A DNA stretch of 64,000 nt from NCBI GenBank assembly GCA_965202735.1, contig OZ241844.1:4030001-4094000 (forward strand), given 5' to 3'. The stretch is from HK1 sp965202735 (GTDB lineage Bacteria; Pseudomonadota; Gammaproteobacteria; HK1). Under the pieces are notes generated by a model, which saw nothing but the letters and a program-made list of their open reading frames with translations, did no database searches and had not been told where the DNA came from. Positions 37,058 to 44,616 of the stretch are shown piece by piece; position 1 is the stretch's first letter, and every line of letters starts with the position of its first letter. The position numbers and the translations under genes were made by a program.

Positions 37058-37904
37058 GGGTGCGGGCCGGCACACGCAGCGGCGGACAGCCATCGGCGAC
37101 GGAGCTCCAGGAGCTCTACAACGCATTCGGATACGTCCTGACCGAGGAACGGGCGATTCTCGATGCTCCGCCGGAGCACATCGACCTCGGCGCTTTCCGG
37201 AAGTATCTCGAACGCCTGGGGTTCGACACGACGAACGATCCGCAGCCGGTCTGCGCAACCGCGCTGTCGTCGTCGAATTCGACGGAGACCTGTGCGCCAC
37301 CCTCTACGGGATCATGGCCTTCGGGAGAGACCCCCAGCGCTACCGGCGGACGCGCAACTTCCGCATCGAGTGCGTCGCCTACGCAGGCGACGACCGAGCT
37401 TGCGAAGTATTGCAGGTGGCGGGCGCCAGCGGCCGCATCGACGAGCAGGTCGAACGGGCGGTGGGATGGTTTCTGGGCCTCGGACGCTTCGAGTCCTACG
37501 GCGACCTTGTACGCGAGGACCGCCATCTGCTGCCCCGACGGGCCATCCGGGAAGCGCTGGCCAATGCGGTGACGCACCGCGACTACGCCATCACGGGCTC
37601 GAAGGTGCTGCTCGAAGTGTTCGAGAACCGGGTCGACGTCACCAGTCCGGGCACCCTGCCCAACCACATGACGGTGGAACGTGTCCGCGCCGGCGCGAAC
37701 CCGCGGTCACGAAACGAATCCATGGCCCACTACATGGCCGCCATGGGCTTCATGGAACAGCGCGGCCGGGGCTGGCTGATCATGCGAAGCGAGATGCGTG
37801 CGTTCAACGGAACCGAGCCGGAGCTGATGCAGGACGAGCGCAACCGGTTCGTGGAGGTGACCTTTCACCTCGGTCCGCTTGAGAGTGCGGGGCCGACTTG
37901 CTGA
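37054..37904 (+). pseudogene. AlbA_2/Schlafen-type ATP-binding protein, truncated and frameshifted
   Basis: Two frames carry one protein. From GTG 37054 the first reads FGYVLTEERAILDAPPEH and then LERLGFDTTNDPQPV, after which homology leaves the frame near 37250. The second frame continues RNRAVVVEFDGDLCATLYGI from about 37255 and ends at 37904. It contains the HATPase-like REALANAVTHRDYAITGSK and the C-terminal helix-turn-helix MAHYMAAMGFMEQRGRGW. The N-terminal DNA-binding AlbA_2 domain is missing. It opens the accessory island next to cas1. Confidence 0.7.
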
Positions 37905-37926
37905 ACGCGCGATTTCCCGCGCACCC

Positions 37927-37987
37927 GTCGCCCCGAGTCGCAAGCGCGACCGCCGTATGGGAGACGCGAGCGCCCGGCTCGAGCATC
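37927..37987 (-). pseudogene. 61-bp inverted fragment of a cas1 gene
   Basis: The reverse strand reads MLEPGARVSHTAVALATRGD, aligning with MLEPGARVSHAGVALAARVG of the intact cas1. The DNA matches 38294-38354 at 53 of 61 positions in inverted orientation, with many differences silent. Outside this block no cas1 homology was seen. It lies in the 222-bp gap before cas1. Confidence 0.75.
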
Positions 37988-38126
37988 CCATTCGGTGAAT
38001 TCGACGCCTGCGCGCGAGCGCGAGCTCGTCCTCGGCAGATCCCCGCACTTCGCATGACAGGGTCCGTCGAGCCTCAGGCACCTACCGCCGCAGCCGCCGC
38101 ATGACCGTGACGAGGTCCTGACCAGC

Positions 38127-39071
38127 ATGGCCACGACGCCAGGAATCACGCCACCCCGCCCCATCCCGATCAAGGATCGCGCCTCCATCCTGTTCATCGA
38201 GAAAGGACGGCTCGATGTTCTGGACGGCGCGTTCGTCGTGGTCGACCGAGCCGGAGTGCGAACGCATGTTCCCGTGGGCGGGATTGCCTGTCTGATGCTC
38301 GAGCCGGGCGCTCGCGTCTCTCATGCGGGGGTTGCGCTCGCGGCTCGGGTCGGCTGCCTTCTGGTCTGGATTGGCGAGGCGGGGGTCCGCCTCTATTCTG
38401 CCGGCCAGCCGGGAGGCGCCCGTGCCGACCGGCTCCTTCATCAGGCGCGTCTCGCGCTCGACCCGGATGCGCGTCTGAAGGTTGTTCGAAAGATGTACGA
38501 CATGCGGTTCGGCGAGCCTGCTCCACAGCGCCGGTCCGTCGACCAACTACGCGGGATCGAAGGAGCGCGGGTGAAGCGTCTCTACGAGGTTCTGGCCCGA
38601 CAGCACGGTGTGGAATGGAAGGGGCGCCGGTATGACCCTCGGGAATGGCAGGCCGCGGACCTGCCCAACCGCTGCCTCAGTCAGGCGACCGCATGCCTTT
38701 ACGGGCTGGCCGAAGCGGCTGTCCTGGCAGCGGGCTACGCTCCGGCCATCGGGTTTCTGCATTCGGGCAAGCCCCAGTCGTTCGTCTACGATGTCGCCGA
38801 TGTCTACAAGTTCGAGACGGTGGTACCGATAGCGTTCCAGGTCGCAGGACAGGCGCGACGGGGGAAGCAAGCTGCCGCCGGTGATCCGGTCGGCGAGGTC
38901 AGGCGCGGCTGCCGCGACAGCTTCCGGAAAACCGGATTGCTCGGTCGGCTGATTCCCGGCATCGAAGAGATGCTGGCGGCCGGCGGAATCGACCCTCCAG
39001 CGGCCCCGGATGAAGCGCAGCCGATCGCAATTCCGGAGGAGCCGAGCGGCGATGTTGGTCATCGTGGTTAA
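38127..39071 (+). CDS. cas1: CRISPR-associated integrase Cas1, type I-E
   Basis: Cas1 integrates new spacers. The 314-residue protein starts with DRASILFIEKGRLDVLDGAF, as in I-E Cas1 (YgbT). It carries the three metal ligands: Glu in QLRGIEGARVKRLYEVL (near residue 146), His in PAIGFLHSGKPQSFVYDVAD (near residue 212) and Asp in the same segment (near residue 225). The protein looks intact. The cas2 start lies inside its 3' end. No cas3, cascade genes or CRISPR array are visible in the window. Confidence 0.93.
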   Translation: MATTPGITPPRPIPIKDRASILFIEKGRLDVLDGAFVVVDRAGVRTHVPVGGIACLMLEPGARVSHAGVALAARVGCLLVWIGEAGVRLYSAGQPGGARADRLLHQARLALDPDARLKVVRKMYDMRFGEPAPQRRSVDQLRGIEGARVKRLYEVLARQHGVEWKGRRYDPREWQAADLPNRCLSQATACLYGLAEAAVLAAGYAPAIGFLHSGKPQSFVYDVADVYKFETVVPIAFQVAGQARRGKQAAAGDPVGEVRRGCRDSFRKTGLLGRLIPGIEEMLAAGGIDPPAAPDEAQPIAIPEEPSGDVGHRG

Positions 39072-39558
39072 CAATGCCCCACCCCGGCTGCGTGGGAGAC
39101 TTGCCGTGTGGCTATTGGAGATCAGGGCAGGGGTCTACGTCGGGAGCTATTCCCGGAGAACGCGCGAGATGATCTGGGAGCAGGTGAAGGCAGAGATCGA
39201 CAACGGCGACGCGATCATCGCCTGGGCCGCACCGAACGACGTCGGGTACGACTTCGACACGTGTGGCCACAACCGGCGCATACCGATAGACGTCGATGGT
39301 CTGAAGCTTGTACGGTTTCTGCCCCTTCACGACGACGTCAGTGGCACGAATCACGATGCCATTTGTTCAGACCTTCCTGACTTCCTGAGCGGCGGGTGGA
39401 CAGGTTCAGCCCATCTGCTCCATCATCCGCGCGCGCGAGAGGCATCGAAGGGGAAGCGGCGATGGACGCTCTCATCTTGTTGTTTATCGGCGCCATCCTT
39501 CTGGTGGTCGCGATCAACATCATCATGCTCATCATCACGTACCCTGGATTCGTACTGA
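39052..39558 (+). CDS. cas2: Cas2, type I-E, with a C-terminus extended past the usual stop
   Basis: The first 92 residues match Cas2e (start MLVIVVNNAPPRLRGRLAVW, then RAGVYVGSYSRRTREMIWEQ, ending GLKLVRFLPLHDD). The ATG overlaps cas1 by 20 bp. Family members normally stop at about 95-100 residues. Here the frame continues for about 75 more through low-complexity sequence (LSSCCLSAPSFW) that overlaps the small membrane ORF in another frame. The normal stop was probably lost by mutation or rearrangement. Confidence 0.85.
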   Translation: MLVIVVNNAPPRLRGRLAVWLLEIRAGVYVGSYSRRTREMIWEQVKAEIDNGDAIIAWAAPNDVGYDFDTCGHNRRIPIDVDGLKLVRFLPLHDDVSGTNHDAICSDLPDFLSGGWTGSAHLLHHPRAREASKGKRRWTLSSCCLSAPSFWWSRSTSSCSSSRTLDSY

Positions 39559-39650
39559 TGTCGGTAGTGGTGATTGCACTCATCTTCGCGGGACCCATCG
39601 GATGGGGAATCCTGGCCATCCTATGGGTACTCAGCAACCGAAGACCATGA
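39462..39650 (+). CDS. Small two-helix membrane protein
   Basis: This 62-residue ORF is almost entirely hydrophobic, with two predicted membrane segments (LILLFIGAILLVVAINIIML and VLMSVVVIALIFAGPIGWGI) and an RRP end. The ATG at 39462 follows aggggaa with good spacing. It overlaps the extended cas2 tail in another frame. No family is recognised. Confidence 0.6.
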   Translation: MDALILLFIGAILLVVAINIIMLIITYPGFVLMSVVVIALIFAGPIGWGILAILWVLSNRRP

Positions 39651-39790
39651 GGATCCAGACGGGATTTCGGGGGGCCGGTAGGGTGGCAGCGAGGGGGTAA
39701 CGTGTTCCTCGCCCACTTCGAGAGGAGCTACCATCACCCTGAATTGAATGCCAAGCGATAAACCGTCCACGGAAACGGGGCAGCTCCAGT

Positions 39791-39982
39791 ATGGTCGCCC
39801 CCGACTACGATGGACGCAGCCTGTTCGCCCGGCAGGTGTTCTTTCCGATGGCGGGCATCACGGACGGTTGGACCGGACTTGCCCGAAATCTCAAGGCCGG
39901 AATCGACACCAATCTGATCGAGACGTACCGCGGCACGGAATCTCTTCCGTTCGAAGCCGGCAAGCACGGCAGGGCTGCGGTC
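39791..39982 (+). pseudogene. Site-specific DNA methyltransferase, C-terminal fragment, left part
   Basis: The frame reads PDYDGRSLFARQVFFPMAGI, then ETYRGTESLPFEAGKHGRAA, resembling the extreme C-terminus of type III/Mod-like adenine methyltransferases. At GCTGCGGTC (39974-39982) it is cut by the 122-bp element and resumes at 42611. The rejoined protein reads KHGRAAVRIVDDRGIESLKI. The 5' bulk of the gene is absent. In the uninterrupted DNA the frame now runs on to a stop at 40036 inside the element. Confidence 0.65.
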
Positions 39983-40084
39983 AGCGATTCCCGCCAACGC
40001 CCGGAGAGGCTGTACCGGGGTAGGATTCTGGCTTAATTTCGACCCTCGGGACGCCAAGTCGAGGGGATTTCAGGGGCCTGCTCC
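39983..40084 (-). mobile_element. 122-bp MITE-like element, copy split by IS66, left part
   Basis: In inverse orientation, this begins AGCGATTCCCGCCAACGCCC. With the 20 bp at 42582-42601 it totals exactly 122 bp. The outer 9-bp duplications are GCTGCGGTC at 39974-39982 and 42602-42610. It is interrupted after CCTGCTCC by the IS66 element. Confidence 0.92.
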
Positions 40085-40105
40085 GTAAGCGCCCCGCAAA
40101 GGGCG

Positions 40106-41713
40106 TTATTGACGTGCGGAGGGGAAGGGCTCCTGGAGTGAGTCTCGGGCCAGGGCAGCGGGGGCGAGTCGGGTCGGCAGCAGGGCTTCAATCTCGCCGA
40201 GGGACTTCGCCTTCGGCAGCTCGGTGAACACGTGGCGCAGGTAGGCGTAGGGCTCGAGACCGTTGGCCTTGGCGCACTCGATGAGCGAGTACAGCCGGGC
40301 GCTCGCATGGGCGCCGGCCACGGTATCGCAGAACAGCCAGTTGCGGCGCCCGACGCAGAACGGACGAATGGCGTTCTCGACGGGGTTGGTATCGATGCCG
40401 TAGCGCCCGTCGTCGCAGTAGCGCACCAGCGCCTCCCACTGGTGGTCGAGATACGCCATCGCCTTGCCGAGCACGCTCGAGGGCGGGAGGGTGCCGAGGG
40501 TGTCGTCGAGCCAGGCCCGCAGCGCATCGAGCACCGGCACGCTCTCGCTGCGGCGCACGTGCGCACGGTCCTCGGGCGGCTGGTGGCGGATGCGGCGCTC
40601 GATGGCGTAGAGCGTTCGGATCCTCTCCAGCGCGTAGAGGGCGCGCCGCGCCTTCGCAGGCGGACTCGCCGGGAGCTTCTTCGGATTCAGCCCGAGGCTC
40701 TTCAGCGCATCGACCAGTGCGCGCCGGGCGTGCGCCCAGCACGCCAGATGCACCAGGCGCTGCTCGCGCACCACCGGCGCGTAGCCGCTGTAGCCGTCGG
40801 TGTGCAGCGTCCCGGTGAACCCTTCGAGCAGCCGCTTGGGGACCGCCCCCGAACGGGTCGGGTCGTAGTCGAACAGCACGATGGGCGGCTCGGGACCCGC
40901 GCTCATCTGCGCCCAGAGCTGAGACTTCGACTCCGGCGCCTTCCCAGGCTCCTTGAGCACCTGCACCGGGGTCTCGTCCATCAGCAGGCAGGGCCGGTCG
41001 AGCAGCTCGTCGCGCAGCACGTGGATGAGCGGCGCCACGAGCTCGCCCGCCCCCACCATCCACCGCGCCAGCGTCGTGCGCGACAGCTCCACCCCGATGC
41101 GCCGAAGCTGCTGGCACTGACGATACAGCGCCAGCGCGTCGGCGTACTTCGCCGTGGCGATGAATGCGAGCAGCCCCGCGCTGGCCATGCTCTTCGCCAG
41201 CGGCTGCGCCGGCAGCGCCGCGGTGCGAAGATGCCCGTCGCAGCGCGGGCAGCGGTACTTGCCGCGCACATGACGCAGCACCCGCACCTGGGCGGGAATG
41301 ATGTCGAGCTGCTCGCTCACCACCTCGCCGAAGCGCTCAAGCTCCACCCCATGCTGCGCACAGGTGCGCTGCGATGCCTCCAGCCGATGCTCGATGACGA
41401 CGCGCGGCAGACCCTGCGGCAACGGCGCGCGCCTCGGCCTCGCGCGCCGGTGGGCCGCGACCTCGGAGCCGGGCTCGCCCTCGCAGGGCTCGGGTGCGCC
41501 AGCGCTCGCCTCGGCCTCGTTGAACAGCCCCAGCTGCCCGTCGGGCATCTTCTCCGACGAGGGGGCAAAGCGCCGGGCGAGGAGCAGCCGCACCTGCTCC
41601 TGCAAGTGCTCAATCAGCGCGTCGCGCTCGGCGAGAGCGCACTGGTAGTGATGCACCTGCGCGTGCAGCGAGGCGAGAGTCTCGTTCGCACATTGCGGGG
41701 CGGGCGTGCTCAT
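40106..41713 (-). CDS. tnpC: IS66 transposase TnpC
   Basis: This is a 535-residue DDE transposase. An N-terminal coiled coil (HYQCALAERDALIEHLQEQV) is followed by SSEKMPDGQLGLFNEAE and a zinc-finger region (GKYRCPRCDGHLRTA, about residues 153-167). The catalytic Asp is in RPCLLMDETPVQVLKEPGK, the next in TLHTDGYSGYAPVV, and the Glu in GIDTNPVENAIRPFCVGR. The ATG at 41713 gives the family length. Intact. Confidence 0.95.
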   Translation of the reverse strand: MSTPAPQCANETLASLHAQVHHYQCALAERDALIEHLQEQVRLLLARRFAPSSEKMPDGQLGLFNEAEASAGAPEPCEGEPGSEVAAHRRARPRRAPLPQGLPRVVIEHRLEASQRTCAQHGVELERFGEVVSEQLDIIPAQVRVLRHVRGKYRCPRCDGHLRTAALPAQPLAKSMASAGLLAFIATAKYADALALYRQCQQLRRIGVELSRTTLARWMVGAGELVAPLIHVLRDELLDRPCLLMDETPVQVLKEPGKAPESKSQLWAQMSAGPEPPIVLFDYDPTRSGAVPKRLLEGFTGTLHTDGYSGYAPVVREQRLVHLACWAHARRALVDALKSLGLNPKKLPASPPAKARRALYALERIRTLYAIERRIRHQPPEDRAHVRRSESVPVLDALRAWLDDTLGTLPPSSVLGKAMAYLDHQWEALVRYCDDGRYGIDTNPVENAIRPFCVGRRNWLFCDTVAGAHASARLYSLIECAKANGLEPYAYLRHVFTELPKAKSLGEIEALLPTRLAPAALARDSLQEPFPSARQ

Positions 41714-41790
41714 GGCCCGTAGGGTAAACCGCTTCGACCGGGCAGGGGGATCAAACTTTCTGATGCACCGATCAAATTTACTTTTCCCCT

Positions 41791-42147
41791 TCAGTACATC
41801 GATGCGTAGTGCAGCGACGCATGGGGGCGGGTGCGCCACAGGTCATAGCCATCGAGCAGAAAGTTGAGCTGCGCCCCGCTCAGGCTCACCACCCGGGTGG
41901 CGTTGCGCGGCCATGCGAAGCGCGCACGCTCCAGGCGCTTTTGCCACAGCACGAACCCGCACCGCTCCCAGTACAGGACCCGGCACTGGGTGCGCCGACG
42001 GTTGGTGAACACAAAGAGCTGCGCCGAGAACGGGTCCATCGCCAGGGTGTCCTGCACCAGCGTGGCAAGCCCCGTAATCTGCTTTCTGAAGTCCACCGGC
42101 TCGACGCACAGCCACACCTCGATGCCCTCGTGCGGCGGACGGATCAT
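41791..42147 (-). CDS. tnpB: IS66 accessory protein TnpB
   Basis: This 118-residue IS66 Orf2-type protein has the conserved EVWLCVEPVDFRKQITGLAT, LFVFTNRRRTQCRVLYWERC and LWQKRLERARFAWPR. Its ATG overlaps the tnpA stop (ATGA at 42147-42144), showing translational coupling. It is needed for IS66 transposition by an unclear mechanism. Confidence 0.95.
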   Translation of the reverse strand: MIRPPHEGIEVWLCVEPVDFRKQITGLATLVQDTLAMDPFSAQLFVFTNRRRTQCRVLYWERCGFVLWQKRLERARFAWPRNATRVVSLSGAQLNFLLDGYDLWRTRPHASLHYASMY

Positions 42148-42488
42148 GACAGCCGGCTCGCGCATTCGAGCACCGCGCCCACGCGTGCGTCCTCGGCCTG
42201 TGCGCAGACCTCGACGACCACGCCGTTGGGCAGGTGCACGCGAAACGCCGCGCCCGCCGGCGGGCAGAGGCGCACCGGCACGAACGTCGGGGGCGCCGGC
42301 GCCGGCTCGCTGAGAACGCCGCGGCGCTTGAGTGTCGAGCGCGCCGTGTACAGTGCGCTGACCGACAGCCCGTGGGCCTGGGCATACGCCTTCAACGTCA
42401 GCCCTTGCTGGCGGGCCGTGCGCAGATGGTCGAGCCAGAACCGCTCGCGCGGGCGCACACTGCGGGACCGCGAGCTCGTTTGTGCCAT
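42144..42488 (-). CDS. tnpA: IS66 accessory protein TnpA
   Basis: This 114-residue protein has an N-terminal helix-turn-helix (SRSVRPRERFWLDHLRTARQ, then LKAYAQAHGLSVSALY) and a C-terminal PVRL...FRVHLPNGVVVEV strand region, typical of IS66 TnpA. The ATG at 42488 is chosen because homology starts with MAQTSSRSRSVRPRE. It lies just inside the right end of the element. Confidence 0.92.
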   Translation of the reverse strand: MAQTSSRSRSVRPRERFWLDHLRTARQQGLTLKAYAQAHGLSVSALYTARSTLKRRGVLSEPAPAPPTFVPVRLCPPAGAAFRVHLPNGVVVEVCAQAEDARVGAVLECASRLS

Positions 42489-42581
42489 CCCCTCACCCTC
42501 CACACAACGATGGAGCGTGCACTGTGGCACCGACAACGACCTTACGGAACGACGTACTTCACGAGTCGCTTACCCTGCTCC

Positions 42582-42601
42582 CGCCTGGCGGGAATGGCAG
42601 G
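42582..42601 (-). mobile_element. 122-bp MITE-like element, copy split by IS66, right part
   Basis: This is the last 20 bp (cgcctggcgggaatggcagg) of the element whose other 102 bp lie at 39983-40084. It is directly preceded by the IS66 duplication CCTGCTCC and followed by the 9-bp duplication GCTGCGGTC. Confidence 0.9.
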
Positions 42602-42664
42602 GCTGCGGTCAGGATCGTGGACGACCGAGGCATCGAGAGCCTGAAGATCGTGGAGCTGACGTGA
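42602..42664 (+). pseudogene. Site-specific DNA methyltransferase, final residues
   Basis: The stretch reads AAVRIVDDRGIESLKIVELT and stops at 42662-42664. It is the natural C-terminus of the fragment at 39791. Its TGA overlaps the ATG of the nucleotidyltransferase gene (TGATG), so the methyltransferase and the MNT-HEPN pair once formed one transcription unit. Confidence 0.7.
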
Positions 42665-43026
42665 TGGGCCAACCGTCCGGGGGAACGGTCGAGCGTGCCA
42701 GGAGCAGGGTTCGGGTTCCTCCTCGCATCGCGGCATCTCCCGACGACATCGCGGATTTCTGCCGGCGCTGGCGGATCGCCGAGCTGTCGCTGTTCGGCTC
42801 GGTGCTTCGCGACGACTTCGGGCGGGAGAGCGACATCGACGTGCTTGTGGAGTTCGAGCCCGGCGGCGTACCGGGCATCCGGTTCGTCAGCATGGCATCG
42901 GAGCTGTCGCTCCTGTTGGGCAGGCCCGTCGACGTGCTGACCCGATCCGCGGTCGAACGAAGCCCGAACCATATCCGCCGGAAGGAGATTCTGGAGTCGG
43001 CCGAGGTCGTCTATGCGGCACGATGA
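42664..43026 (+). CDS. MNT-type minimal nucleotidyltransferase (antitoxin-like)
   Basis: This 120-residue protein has the nucleotidyltransferase motif LSLFGSVLRDDFGRESDID, then VLVEFEPG (about residues 40-66), the G-S-X10-D-X-D pattern of MntA-like enzymes. A late strand reads GRPVDVLTRSAV. Such proteins adenylylate a HEPN RNase toxin. Its ATG overlaps the stop of the methyltransferase remnant, and the HEPN start at 43013 overlaps its 3' end. The N-terminal 20 residues are Arg-rich and may not be native. Confidence 0.85.
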   Translation: MGQPSGGTVERARSRVRVPPRIAASPDDIADFCRRWRIAELSLFGSVLRDDFGRESDIDVLVEFEPGGVPGIRFVSMASELSLLLGRPVDVLTRSAVERSPNHIRRKEILESAEVVYAAR

Positions 43027-43300
43027 TTCATACCTGCTCGACATGCTCGTCGCGGCGCGCAAGGCGGCTCGTTTTGCGCAGGGTCTCGACCATGAACGAT
43101 TCGCACGGAGCGACCTGCACCAAGCGGATGGACAAGGACAGTCCGTGCTCTCCCTATTCCATACCACCAATCTCCACCACCAATCTCCGTCAGGCGCTTC
43201 AGCCAACGGAGTGCCTTTTCACTCAGCCTGTCCTTCTCAGCCCGTCCCTGGCCCGGAAGCCAGAGCCTCTGCGAGCTCCAGGGAGTCTACGGGCCAGTAG
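43013..43300 (+). pseudogene. HEPN (DUF86-like) toxin, truncated after the first helix
   Basis: The first 37 residues, MRHDDSYLLDMLVAARKAAR, then FAQGLDHERFARSDLHQ, are typical of the N-terminal helix of DUF86-type HEPN proteins. After DLHQ the sequence turns into unrelated polar sequence, and the R-X4-6-H active site is missing. A deletion therefore removed most of the toxin while leaving its antitoxin. The tail overlaps the 3' end of the convergent ADP-ribosylglycohydrolase. Confidence 0.7.
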
Positions 43301-44210
43301 CACTCCGGGCGAGGGTTGCGAACACGCGGGCTCCCCGCTTCCGGGCGGCAGCGCAGGATGGAGTCCACCCATTGGCCGGGAAGGGCGTCCAACCCATGGA
43401 CGGCGCCCAGTAGCGCGCCTGCAATCGCCGCGTTGGTGTCCGTGTCTCCTCCGCGCATCACGGTATCGACCACCCCTTCTTCGAGGCTGGTTGCGTGGAG
43501 AAGCTGGTATACCGCGTTCGAGAATGCGATCAGCACCCACCCCATATGGGAGCAGAAGTCCGCCATGGGTGGGTCCTTCGACGGATGCCCTGCATTGCGC
43601 AGGAGCTCTTTCACCTTTGAAGGGGCTCCCGTATCCTCCGCGATATCAAGCATCTCGCCGTAAACTTCACGCGGCGCCGCCCCGGCACGAACCGCGAACG
43701 CAATCCCACCCGCATAAATGGCATTTATGTGGCGGCAGACGGGATGGGGTGGGTGATCGCCGCGTCCCTGACAGCCCACTCGACGACCATGTCCCGGTCA
43801 TGGTTCGCCCCGAAGATTCCCAGCGGGCTGACGCGCATCAACGCTCCGTTGGCCTGGCTGTCCCAGTCGCGATGATCGCGACCGTCCTCCGATTGGCTCA
43901 AGCCCTTGGAAATCGCTTGCCCAATATCGAACGGTTCGGAAAGCTTCCAGTCCACGTAGGCGCGCCGCGCCGCCTTCTGGCTGTACGTACCTTGTTCGAC
44001 GAGAACGCGACCCAGCGCCAGCGCCATCTCGGAATCGTCCGTGGGCTGGCCGGCAATCGTTCCCCACACACCTCCATCGGAAAGCGCGCGGAGGCCATCC
44101 GGGTAGGCCTGGAGAATCTCGTCAGGAGGCGAGAACTCTACCAGGCTGCCCAGAGAGTCCCCCGCGATCTGGCCGAGGAGGCAGCCCTGGGCGCGATGAA
44201 TCCTGTTCAT
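43237..44210 (-). pseudogene. ADP-ribosylglycohydrolase (DraG-like), one frameshift
   Basis: Two overlapping frames make one protein. MNRIHRAQGCLLGQIAGDSL to AVRDAAITHP is followed, in another frame, by VCRHINAIYAGGIAFAVRAG to the end. The shift is near 43740-43750. Both metal-binding motifs survive: QPTDDSEMALALG (near residue 53) and RGGDTDTNAAIAGALLGAVH in the second part. The start at 44210 follows gggaggga. The enzyme family removes ADP-ribose from proteins or nucleic acids. A single indel could be real decay or a sequencing error. Confidence 0.75.
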
Positions 44211-44312
44211 TCGGTCCCTCCCCTGCTTGTGCCGCAAGCGCTGTTGGTACCGTACACACTGTGAGCGAAGCGGGAAAGGATGTGGCGAGCCGCGGGCGAT
44301 GCGCCTGTAACG

Positions 44313-44419
44313 GCACACCCTGACCGGGTCCGCACCCGTATTCCGACCCTGGCCTGCGTGGAAAGCCTGGCCACCGCGCCGCGGGCACACCCTGACCGGG
44401 TCCGCATCCGTATTCCGAC
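44313..44419. repeat. Two 35-bp direct repeats, 72-bp spacing
   Basis: The sequence gcacaccctgaccgggtccg and its following 15 bp occur at 44313-44347 and 44385-44419 with one mismatch. Only two copies exist. Nearby cgtggtggaaacgaa also occurs twice. The 317-bp gap between the ADP-ribosylglycohydrolase and tRNA-Gln shows no gene. Confidence 0.8.
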
Positions 44420-44527
44420 GGGTGTCCGTGGTGGAAACGAACCTGAAGGCTGGCTGGCGGCGCAGAGCCGGGTGATGCGGCTCAAGGGCCGGGGGCGCCC
44501 GTGGTGGAAACGAAGGTTGGCTGGGGT

Positions 44528-44601
44528 TGGCTGGGGGACTAGGATTCGAACCTAGACTGGCGGAGTCAGAGTCCGCTGTCCTGCCATTAGACGATCCCCC
44601 A
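44528..44601 (-). tRNA. tRNA-Gln (anticodon CTG)
   Basis: The minus strand gives a complete 74-nt cloverleaf. The acceptor stem TGGGGGA pairs with TCCCCCA, then G discriminator and encoded CCA. The anticodon arm is GCGGA-CTCTGAC-TCCGC with anticodon CTG, and the T arm has GGTTCGAATCC. It lies 15 bp downstream of rpsI on the same strand, so it is probably processed from the rplM-rpsI transcript. The 3'-terminal ttggctgggg is duplicated directly beyond the gene. Confidence 0.95.
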
Positions 44602-44616
44602 GTGCGATACGTCGCG

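Larger units (their letters stand above)
40085..42573. mobile_element. IS66-family insertion sequence with tnpABC
   Basis: The 2489-bp element has ends GTAAGCGCC and (reverse complement) GTAAGCGAC, with further matches inward. It is flanked by perfect 8-bp duplications CCTGCTCC at 40077-40084 and 42574-42581, the size expected for IS66. It carries tnpA, tnpB and tnpC on the minus strand and lies inside a copy of the 122-bp element. Confidence 0.95.

Noticed and set aside
36142..37572. A 476-codon plus-strand frame over lgt
   Set aside because: For most of its length it is an out-of-frame shadow of lgt; only the last part carries the ATP-binding pseudogene.
39330..39558. A novel C-terminal domain of Cas2
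   Set aside because: The extension is Ser/Cys-rich, overlaps a better small membrane ORF in another frame and has no counterpart in Cas2 proteins; read-through is simpler.
39559..39790. CRISPR array expected after cas2
   Set aside because: The stretch was read for regularly spaced repeats and none was found.
44313..44419. Possible CRISPR repeats
   Set aside because: Only two 35-bp copies exist, with a single 37-bp interval, no third unit and no similarity to I-E repeats.
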